The position numbers and the translations under genes were made by a program. From Hyphomonadaceae bacterium (GTDB lineage: Bacteria > Pseudomonadota > Alphaproteobacteria > Caulobacterales > Hyphomonadaceae): 17,960 nt of DNA. Where the stretch lies: contig JAUYSA010000343.1 of NCBI GenBank assembly GCA_030696545.1, positions 1 through 17,960 on the forward strand, written 5' to 3'. The notes beneath the pieces were generated by a model, which saw only the letters and a list, made by a program, of their open reading frames with translations, ran no database searches and was not told the origin of the DNA. Shown here one piece after another: positions 6,587-12,454 of this stretch. Each line of letters starts with the position of its first letter. Positions within the stretch are counted from its first letter, which is position 1.

Positions 6587-7966
6587 ATGCTCACGGACAC
6601 CAAACTGAGATCGCTAGTGAACAATCCTCCCGCTGAGCGTCTGGAGCTAAATGACGGCACCATTTCCGGGCTGCTCTTGCGGGTCGGACCGCGCGGTCGG
6701 CCCACTTGGACATTGCGCTATACTGTAACTGGCCGTGGCGGCGTGAGCGAACGCGGCAAGCAGATGGCTGGGCGGAAATTCTACCGGATAACGCTTGGCG
6801 AATATCCGGTGCTCTCGCTCATTGCTGCGCGCGCCAAAGCCGCAACGATGCTGGCTGACGCCGATCGGGGCATTGACCCGGTTGAGCGGCTCGAGCGTGC
6901 CGCCACCGTAAGGCGCGGCACCATGGCGGAGCTGGCCGAGGCGTTCCTTGAGGATCATTGCCGCGGCCGCCTGCAAAGCGCAGGCAAGGCCGAATGGATC
7001 ATGCGGGACTATGTCGTTCCTCGCTTTGGAGACTATGCGCCAAAGAACGTGACGCGACAGGACATCGTCGCTCTGCTCGACGATCTCAAGAAGCGGGCGA
7101 CCAAGACCGCGACGATGGACACGCGCAAATGGCTCTCCATCATGTACTCATGGGCTGTTGAGAAGGGACGTGTTGATTTCAATCCCGTCGCAGGCATCCG
7201 TCCAACCGTCAAATCGACCCCACGCGAACGGGTTCTGAGCCTCGAAGAAGCTCGGGCAGTCTGGAAGGCTGCCCAAGCCGAGCCCTACCCTTCCGGTTCC
7301 TTAGTCTGCCTCTTGATGCTCACAGGCGCGCGCCTCCGCGAGATCGGCAACTCCCAAGTTGGTTGGCTGGATCGCGCGAATGCGTGTTTCGACATCCCTG
7401 CAGCAGCCTACAAAACGCGCGAGTCGACCATCATACCCCTCATTCCGCAAGCCATGCAGATTGTCGAACGCATCCCGAAACCACCAAGGGGGGATTATCT
7501 TATCAGCTCGAACGGCGGCAGGCGGCCGGTGTGGACCGTGACACCTGAAGCCTTGGCTAGAATCCGCCAAGGCGCGGAAGCTGGGGTTGGACGCAAGATC
7601 GAGCATTGGACAATCCACGACCTGCGCCGCACTGCGGCTACGCACATGGCGCGTCTCGGCGTCGATGAGATTGTTGTCGAACGCGTGCTGGGGCACCGGA
7701 TCGGCGGGGTTAAAGGCGTTTACAACCGGTATCGCTACATTGAGGAAAAGCGTGCCGCCCTCGCACTTTGGGCGGCCGAGTTGCTCGCCACGCCTTCCGC
7801 AACGAACGCGGAAAGTCGGAAGCCTAGAAAAGTCCGAGCTGACGCTCGTCCGAAGCCGGCGCCCGCTTCCGTTGGACCGGCTTCTTCGCCGGTTCCAACT
7901 TCACCACAACCGGAACCGTCGTCGGATGCTTCATGGGAGTCGTTTGTTGGGTGGTCGGCGGGATAG
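6587..7966 (+). CDS. Tyrosine recombinase / site-specific integrase
   Basis: A 459-aa phage-type integrase of the tRNA-targeting kind (DUF4102-like N-terminus, P4-integrase group). Residues 1-100 hold the arm-binding region (DGTISGLLLRVGPRG, RKFYRITLGEYPVLSL), about 110-205 the SAM-like core-binding domain, and about 215-395 the catalytic domain. Catalytic residues are visible: R249 (TGARLREI), K276 (AAYKTRES), H344-x-x-R347 (IHDLRRTAATHM), H370 (VLGHRIGG) and the nucleophile Y379 (GVYNRY). I chose ATG 6587; an in-frame TTG at 6578 would add three residues. Beyond about residue 400 is a Pro/Ala/Ser-rich tail of about 60 residues not needed for catalysis, whose DNA overlaps the opposing AlpA-like gene by 143 bp. 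It lies beside the tRNA-Gly fragment and very probably made the insertion. Confidence 0.93.
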   Translation: MLTDTKLRSLVNNPPAERLELNDGTISGLLLRVGPRGRPTWTLRYTVTGRGGVSERGKQMAGRKFYRITLGEYPVLSLIAARAKAATMLADADRGIDPVERLERAATVRRGTMAELAEAFLEDHCRGRLQSAGKAEWIMRDYVVPRFGDYAPKNVTRQDIVALLDDLKKRATKTATMDTRKWLSIMYSWAVEKGRVDFNPVAGIRPTVKSTPRERVLSLEEARAVWKAAQAEPYPSGSLVCLLMLTGARLREIGNSQVGWLDRANACFDIPAAAYKTRESTIIPLIPQAMQIVERIPKPPRGDYLISSNGGRRPVWTVTPEALARIRQGAEAGVGRKIEHWTIHDLRRTAATHMARLGVDEIVVERVLGHRIGGVKGVYNRYRYIEEKRAALALWAAELLATPSATNAESRKPRKVRADARPKPAPASVGPASSPVPTSPQPEPSSDASWESFVGWSAG

Positions 7967-8198
7967 TCGCGGGCTGTGGCGGCGGCAGGTGAGACGGGCG
8001 GCGTTTTGCGACCCACACGCGCACATCTTCCGCCCGGAACAGATTGACCTTGCCGCCTGGTTTCACGGCAGCTGGGAATGCTTTCGCGGGATCACGCCGA
8101 ATGTCCCACAGCGCGCGTCGCTTCAGCTTGAGGTAGGAGCACACCATCGCGGTGGTCCACCATTCGTCATCCAGCGGACGGATTGAAACACTCGACAT
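7824..8198 (-). CDS. AlpA/excisionase-like helix-turn-helix protein
   Basis: A 124-aa protein. Residues 10-65 (EWWTTAMVCSYLKLKRRALWDIRR, then GGKVNLFRAEDVRVWV) look like a winged MerR/AlpA-type DNA-binding domain, the fold used by phage and island excisionases and by AlpA, which activates the integrase gene in P4-like elements. The second half is a Pro/Thr-rich linker ending in a basic patch and ERQLGLF. The ORF is open upstream to 8255, but ATG 8198 follows an AGGG Shine-Dalgarno at good spacing and gives a typical N-terminus. It converges on the integrase and overlaps its 3' end. A role in excision control or integrase expression is inferred from fold and position. Confidence 0.8.
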   Translation of the reverse strand: MSSVSIRPLDDEWWTTAMVCSYLKLKRRALWDIRRDPAKAFPAAVKPGGKVNLFRAEDVRVWVAKRRPSHLPPPQPATIPPTTQQTTPMKHPTTVPVVVKLEPAKKPVQRKRAPASDERQLGLF

Positions 8199-8275
8199 GA
8201 CCGAACCCTGCTTGAGGACGGTCGAGCAAATCATGAAACCGGTAGTTTTCCACAAGAGACAATTCGCTGGTGCAT

Positions 8276-8473
8276 TTACCGTGGAAACACCGTGCGCTCT
8301 TCGCCGGTCGCCAGAATTTCGAACTGAACCTGATTTTCGAATGACTGGATGCCGCCCCTCTTCGGCTGCAGCAGCCTCCGTCTTCTTGCGGCGGAAACTA
8401 GCCGGAAGCGAACATTGCCAGGCAGCGACACCTCCCTCAGCCGTGCATGACGGTCAGAATTTGTGTGGCTCAT
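8276..8473 (-). CDS. Possible small basic hypothetical protein
   Basis: A 65-aa ORF between the AlpA-like gene and the multicopper oxidase pair, on the same strand as both. It is very basic, with RRRR near the middle, and ends FEILATGEERTVFPR, which reads like the end of a small folded domain. I recognise no family. The start has only a poor Shine-Dalgarno (GTGAG directly before ATG). It may be a real island gene, a fragment of a larger lost one, or chance. The opposite-strand ORF over the same region looks like a shadow. Confidence 0.4.
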   Translation of the reverse strand: MSHTNSDRHARLREVSLPGNVRFRLVSAARRRRLLQPKRGGIQSFENQVQFEILATGEERTVFPR

Positions 8474-8524
8474 CTCACACGCGCTTTCGCGCGCTGATGG
8501 ACGCTGCGCGTTTCGACAGCAGGT

Positions 8525-9529
8525 TCATTCAGTCACGTCGATGACTGTCTCGCAGATGCCGCGACCGCCGTCATGGATTTCACCCGTCACCCAATGGCGG
8601 AATTCAATCCTTACAGGATAACGGCCGATCCGGGTGGGCTTCAGGATCAGATCAAATCGCTGAGCCGAGACCGTCTCGAATGGCGTTCCGGCCGGAATGA
8701 AGATCGGCGCCGCCCATGGCACGCTGGGGTGCAGGAGCGGACGCCCGTCGAATCCGTAGACGGTCGCGTCCAGCCCCTGGATGGTCGTCGAGACCACCGA
8801 GTACGAAGCGTTGAGATGCCGGATCAGGATGGTCTGGCCGAGCTTGGCCGTTATTTTGGCGCGCTTGTCCGTCATCGTGCGCGGGTGTGGAACGCCGGTG
8901 ATCATGAAGTATTTCGGTCGAAAGAGATCGAGGCCCGCGTCCTCGCCGCAAAGCCCGGCCTGGTGATCGATCGCGCGCCACGACGGATCGACATCGTCCA
9001 GCGCCCACAGCGCCTCAACATCATAACGCGGCCCATCCTTGTACAATGTACCGCGCCCGCTTGGCGGGTCGACGATCAGGAATCCGTACATCCCCATCTC
9101 GAAATGGAGGACCGTGTTCTTGTGACAGTGGTAAAAATAGGTCCCAGCATGGGTCGGCTGGAACTGGTACGTGTATCTGTCCGAGACCTCGAACGACACA
9201 TGTCCGACCCCGTCGTTCATGGTGCTGGAATTCATGCCATGATGATGGATGGTGTGCGTGTTCTTCTTTGCATCCAGCGTCGAATGAACGACCTGTCCCT
9301 GCTTCACGCGCATCGTCTTCGACGGCCAGAGATCGCGAGACTTTGAGTCTCGTGGGTCCGAGAAATTCCAGAATGTGACCTCCTTGCCGTCGGGCATGCG
9401 GATGTCGACTTCGCGCGGCCCTTCCCAGACAAAGCTGATGTTTGGGGGCAGCTTGTCCGGCGTGGCAATCTCGTCATCATTGACGTCACAGCCAAACGCC
9501 TCGAACTCTTCCCGGTCTCTGACGATCAT
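8525..9529 (-). CDS. Multicopper oxidase-type protein, second gene of a coupled pair (no signal peptide)
   Basis: A 334-aa protein with two cupredoxin-like domains. The first (about 30-155) has copper ligands: H92-x-x-H95-x-H97 in THTIHHHGMN, then H134-C135-H136 in AGTYFYHCHKNT, H142 and M147 in LHFEMGMYG. This gives a full type 1 site (H92, C135, H142, M147) plus four trinuclear-cluster histidines (95, 97, 134, 136). The second domain (about 165-334) has the cupredoxin look but no ligand cluster. Laccase-type enzymes need eight trinuclear histidines; this chain has four, and the missing four have counterparts in the upstream gene. There is no signal peptide although such oxidases are normally periplasmic. 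Its ATG overlaps the upstream stop (ATGA, 9526-9529), so translation is coupled. Substrate (phenols, Cu(I), Mn(II) or other) is not decidable. Confidence 0.85.
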   Translation of the reverse strand: MIVRDREEFEAFGCDVNDDEIATPDKLPPNISFVWEGPREVDIRMPDGKEVTFWNFSDPRDSKSRDLWPSKTMRVKQGQVVHSTLDAKKNTHTIHHHGMNSSTMNDGVGHVSFEVSDRYTYQFQPTHAGTYFYHCHKNTVLHFEMGMYGFLIVDPPSGRGTLYKDGPRYDVEALWALDDVDPSWRAIDHQAGLCGEDAGLDLFRPKYFMITGVPHPRTMTDKRAKITAKLGQTILIRHLNASYSVVSTTIQGLDATVYGFDGRPLLHPSVPWAAPIFIPAGTPFETVSAQRFDLILKPTRIGRYPVRIEFRHWVTGEIHDGGRGICETVIDVTE

Positions 9530-10647
9530 AACGCACCCCCCCGCCTGTCACCCAGCAATTCCCAGTCGGTGATCATCCCCTGCGGATACTGTCCTCCGCG
9601 CGCTGTCTGCGACATCTCCATGTGACAATGCATGGGATACTTCAGCGGGAATTTTTCCTGCTTCGGCGGCCAGGCCTTCTCAGGGATATCATCCGGCCGG
9701 ACGAACGGCAGCAGCACATCCACTCGCGCCAGTGGTCCAAGCATCCACGTATCCACCTCGGGAATGCTCTGGTTCTTTACGACACCGCCCGCGGGGCTGG
9801 TGCTCGACAGCCTGAAGACATGATTGCCGTGGATGTGCGGCGAGTGCGTGCACAATCCCATGTTGATGCATCGGATGAGGACTGGCTCGCCAACGTATCC
9901 GCGCGGTACGGTGTCCTTGTCGTGCGCGGAGTCGTAGCCGCTCAGGCCGTTCAGCGTGAAGTAGCGCGGATAGAAAGTCCGCAGGAACGCCGTCTGATCG
10001 ACCTCTCGCCCCAATTCCAGCTGCTGCTGCAGGACAGGATCGATCGCGTTGAAAACCCAGGTGCGCGTGCGAGACGGCAGGTCGGGACGCCATTTTTCGC
10101 CCGGGAAACGCGCCGTCCCGAGCGCATCGAACAGCATGCTTTGCGCAGCCGTCGGCGTGTTGTACGGCGTGCGCGTTCCGGTCGGCGTTTTGCCATCCGA
10201 CGGGGCAATGACCATCATGCCATGGAAACCGGCTACGCGGCTCGCCGCCTGTTCGCTGTTGTCGAGATAGCAGTACGTGCCCGCCTCGTTCGCGATGGTC
10301 TGCAGCTGGATGCTGCCGCCGGCCGGGATCGGCGCGAAGAAGTCGTCAGCAAGCCCCGCGAGTGCGAAGCGGCGCGCCTTTCGGGTGCGGTTCGTGATCC
10401 GGAAGGTGACATTCGCGCCTTCGACCACGTTGAGGATCGGCCGCAGCGCACGCGTGATCTGGTCACGCAGCGCAAGCGCAAACAGCACCTCTCCGTCGAT
10501 CATCTCCTGGAACACCTCGACAAGTTCGAGGTCGAAGCTGAAGCCTGCCGCTACCTGCGCCTCGGCGGTATTCTCCGGATGCTCGTTTACAAGCGCCGCC
10601 GACAGCACGCCAGCGCTGCCGTATGCAATGAAGTCTCGCCTGCGCAT
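9526..10647 (-). CDS. Tat-exported multicopper oxidase-type protein, first gene of a coupled pair
   Basis: A 373-aa protein beginning MRRRDFIAYGSAGVLSAALV, a twin-arginine (RRDFI) signal followed by a modest hydrophobic stretch, so export in folded form by the Tat system is likely. GGGGG lies 6 nt before ATG 10647. A first cupredoxin-like domain (about 35-160) has no clear ligand set. The second (about 215-368) has H268-x-x-H271-x-H273 (THSPHIHGN) and H340-C341-H342 (YPMHCHMEM), with a Met at 358 (PQGM). The usual type 1 His five residues after the Cys is replaced by Ser, so its own type 1 site looks incomplete while four trinuclear histidines are present. It ends a few codons after a run of seven G and overlaps the next gene by 4 nt. 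The two proteins probably act together. Confidence 0.87.
   Translation of the reverse strand: MRRRDFIAYGSAGVLSAALVNEHPENTAEAQVAAGFSFDLELVEVFQEMIDGEVLFALALRDQITRALRPILNVVEGANVTFRITNRTRKARRFALAGLADDFFAPIPAGGSIQLQTIANEAGTYCYLDNSEQAASRVAGFHGMMVIAPSDGKTPTGTRTPYNTPTAAQSMLFDALGTARFPGEKWRPDLPSRTRTWVFNAIDPVLQQQLELGREVDQTAFLRTFYPRYFTLNGLSGYDSAHDKDTVPRGYVGEPVLIRCINMGLCTHSPHIHGNHVFRLSSTSPAGGVVKNQSIPEVDTWMLGPLARVDVLLPFVRPDDIPEKAWPPKQEKFPLKYPMHCHMEMSQTARGGQYPQGMITDWELLGDRRGGAL
9536..9542 (-). other. Seven-G homopolymer at the junction of the two oxidase genes
   Basis: On the coding strand the last codons of the first oxidase gene read CGG GGG GGT GCG TTA TGA. The seven G end 6 nt before the ATG of the second gene. 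The heptamer G GGG GGT has the X XXY YYZ form of a -1 slippage site. A -1 shift, or one extra G, joins both frames into one chain of about 700 residues. The tract may also serve as the ribosome-binding site of the second gene. Confidence 0.5.
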
Positions 10648-10803
10648 CGCATGCCCCCACGCGCCAAGTGGTCGGCCCGATCAGAGGAACGACGCACTTA
10701 CAAACTACGCTACAGATCAGCCCGACCCGTTCGCCCAGCGAGGACCATGCGCTCCACCAAACCTATGTCAATCTGCGCCGTCGATGTGTAAGCAGATTTG
10801 ATC

Positions 10804-10820
10804 CGTACGCAGACCGTACG
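10804..10820. promoter_or_regulatory. CGTACG repeat pair, possible operator
   Basis: Two copies of the palindrome CGTACG lie at 10804-10809 and 10815-10820, 11 bp centre to centre, about one helical turn. They sit about 160 bp upstream of the oxidase start, close to the minus-strand TTGACA. The spacing suits a protein binding one DNA face; the regulator is unknown. Confidence 0.35.
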
Positions 10821-11201
10821 AGACAGCGAGAAACTGTGCGGGACGACAAGATCTGAACCTTCGCCGCGGTCTACAAGAAGCCAGTTCGGCAAGGGCTATC
10901 GAGGTGGGGTGTGAACGCGCGCGAGACCTGGCGATCAAAAGTCACGGCCGGCGCGCAGCAGAAAATTCAGCGCCTTCAGGCCGACGCCAGCTTCTGCAAT
11001 TCCGTTTATGACTTGCCGAGCGACATACCCATCGAGGCTGAAGATTCAGCGATACTGCCAGATGTGCGGGTGCTGGCGATCTGTGCCCTATTTTGCATGA
11101 ACGGCGCTTGGGACCAGATCGCGTCCTTCTCTCCGGGGTTAGGCATCGGCTCGATGTCGCGAGTGCAGACGGCGTCTTACGGACCGAAAATTCCGGCACA
11201 C

Positions 11202-11229
11202 TTGGCACATTGCAGACACAGGCTAGACT
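11202..11229 (+). promoter_or_regulatory. Candidate sigma-70 promoter for lipoprotein and CDF genes
   Basis: TTGGCA (11202-11207), a 16-bp spacer and TAGACT (11224-11229) lie just upstream of AAGGA (11241-11245) and ATG 11253. Both hexamers are close to consensus for this GC-rich background. Prediction by eye only. Confidence 0.4.
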
Positions 11230-11252
11230 GGCAGCCCAACAAGGAACTCCTG

Positions 11253-11708
11253 ATGCGTATCGCCTCAGTTTTCACGCCTGTGCTGCTGCTAGTGGCATGC
11301 ACACAGCCGTCGCAGGGCGTCGAGCAGGCAGCGTCTGCACCAACGATCGCTGCAGAGGCAGGCCGGCCCGCAGCTGCAGCCGCCGGACCTAGTCAGTCAG
11401 CCGCGCCCACGATGACGGCGGCCGACCCCGGTGGATTTACCGAAGAGGGCTTCGTCTTCCACAGCACGCCGGGCTCGAAGCATGTCGTGAGATTGCCCTC
11501 ACCAGGAACCGACACATGGCGGCCGGTTTCCTCTGGCGAACCCACAGTCAAACAGTCCGGGTCACACAAGGAGACGACGCCTGACGGCAAGGCTGCCCTC
11601 GTCTTCGAATACGAGATGCTTCGGCCCGGCAATGCGGCGATCGAGTTCCAGCGGCTGGAAGACGGCGAGGTCGAAGGGAAGCGCACGATCAACTTCATGG
11701 TGCACTAG
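11253..11708 (+). CDS. Hypothetical lipoprotein, possibly I42/chagasin-like fold
   Basis: A 151-aa protein with N-terminus MRIASVFTPVLLLVAC, a lipoprotein signal with lipobox LVAC (Cys16). Residues 20-60 are an Ala/Pro/Ser-rich linker. The C-terminal domain (about 62-151) has alternating beta-like stretches: KHVVRLPSPGTDTWRPV, then GKAALVFEYEMLRPGNAAIEFQRLEDG and KRTINFMV. The RLP..GT..W...S start, a middle F-Y-LRPG and a V-rich last strand resemble chagasin-type (I42) protease inhibitors, but this is a weak visual match and the canonical motifs are imperfect. The frame is open back to 10911, yet ATG 11253 has AAGGA 7 nt upstream and begins the signal peptide, so the longer start is unlikely. 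The CDF gene follows 9 nt after its stop. Confidence 0.8.
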   Translation: MRIASVFTPVLLLVACTQPSQGVEQAASAPTIAAEAGRPAAAAAGPSQSAAPTMTAADPGGFTEEGFVFHSTPGSKHVVRLPSPGTDTWRPVSSGEPTVKQSGSHKETTPDGKAALVFEYEMLRPGNAAIEFQRLEDGEVEGKRTINFMVH

Positions 11709-11717
11709 CTGGCGCCG

Positions 11718-12317
11718 ATGCCGTCCACTCCAGAGGATGATGAGGCGCTGCGCCGAACGGTGCGCTTTGTCGCCTTGGCGAACCTTGCCTACTTTGCGGT
11801 CGAGTTCAGCGTCGCGCTTACGATTGGGTCCGTCTCGTTGTTTGCCGACAGCGTCGATTTTCTCGAAGACGCGTCGGTCAATTTCCTCATCCTTGTGGCT
11901 CTGGGCTGGTCGGCTGTGCGGCGGGCGCGCATGGGTATGGCGCTGGCAGTTCTCATCCTCGTCCCCGCGATCGCGACTCTGTGGACGGCCTGGGAAAAGT
12001 TTGGGGCGCCGGTGGCGCCTGACGCAACTTTGCTCTCGCTTGCAGGGGCCGGCGCGTTGGCCGTGAACCTCATGTGTGCGTTCAAGCTGGTGCGCTTCCG
12101 CAGTCGCAGCGGCAGCCTCACGCGCGCGGCATTCCTCTCCGCCCGTAACGACGCCCTAGCGAACGTGGCGATAATCTCCGCCGCCTTTGTGACCCTCATC
12201 TGGCGATCTGGCTGGCCTGACCTTATCGTCGGTCTGGCGATTGCAGCCATGAACGCCAACGCGGCGTGGGAGGTGTTTGAAGCGGCAAAGAAGGAGCATC
12301 ACTCAGCCGAACCGTAG
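11718..12317 (+). CDS. Short CDF-type cation transporter (membrane domain only)
   Basis: A 199-aa polytopic membrane protein similar to the transmembrane part of cation diffusion facilitators, which export divalent metals such as Zn(II) or Co(II) in exchange for protons. Hydrophobic helices are seen around 17-37, 50-64, 73-90, 100-120, 140-160 and 164-182. Helix 2 has FADSVDFLEDASVN, where D47 and D51 could be the metal ligands of the usual (H/D)xxxD. Helix 5 carries SARNDALANVAI, the RND-xxx-N version found in one CDF subgroup in place of HxxxD. The C-terminal cytoplasmic domain common in CDFs is missing: the protein ends shortly after helix 6. It starts 9 nt after the lipoprotein stop with no good Shine-Dalgarno, suggesting coupled translation. 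Linking it to copper from the neighbouring oxidases is speculation. Confidence 0.82.
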   Translation: MPSTPEDDEALRRTVRFVALANLAYFAVEFSVALTIGSVSLFADSVDFLEDASVNFLILVALGWSAVRRARMGMALAVLILVPAIATLWTAWEKFGAPVAPDATLLSLAGAGALAVNLMCAFKLVRFRSRSGSLTRAAFLSARNDALANVAIISAAFVTLIWRSGWPDLIVGLAIAAMNANAAWEVFEAAKKEHHSAEP

Positions 12318-12454
12318 TCCGGCAAGCAGGCCGCAATCGGGCCCAGCGCTTCGACGACTGGTGATGACTGTATGGGCCAATTACTGCCTTTGCCTTTACT
12401 CTCAACCTACGACTGCACGCAGGCGCAAAGCGGCCTTCGACCTTTAGAGAAGGA

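Larger units (their letters stand above)
10648..11252. other. Divergent intergenic region, no convincing gene
   Basis: These 605 bp separate the minus-strand oxidase pair from the plus-strand lipoprotein gene. ORFs exist on both strands, but their translations look unselected and none has a good start. The region holds a pair of CGTACG hexamers, a perfect TTGACA on the minus strand (10771-10766) without a clear -10 box, and a better promoter candidate just before the lipoprotein gene. Confidence 0.55.

Noticed and set aside
10911..11252. In-frame N-terminal extension of the lipoprotein gene (GTG 10911)
   Set aside because: The extension has no family-like features, and ATG 11253 starts a clean lipoprotein signal with AAGGA at proper spacing.
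12318..12454. Terminator or RNA gene between the CDF and relaxase genes
   Set aside because: No GC stem with a T tract and no RNA-like structure was visible by eye.
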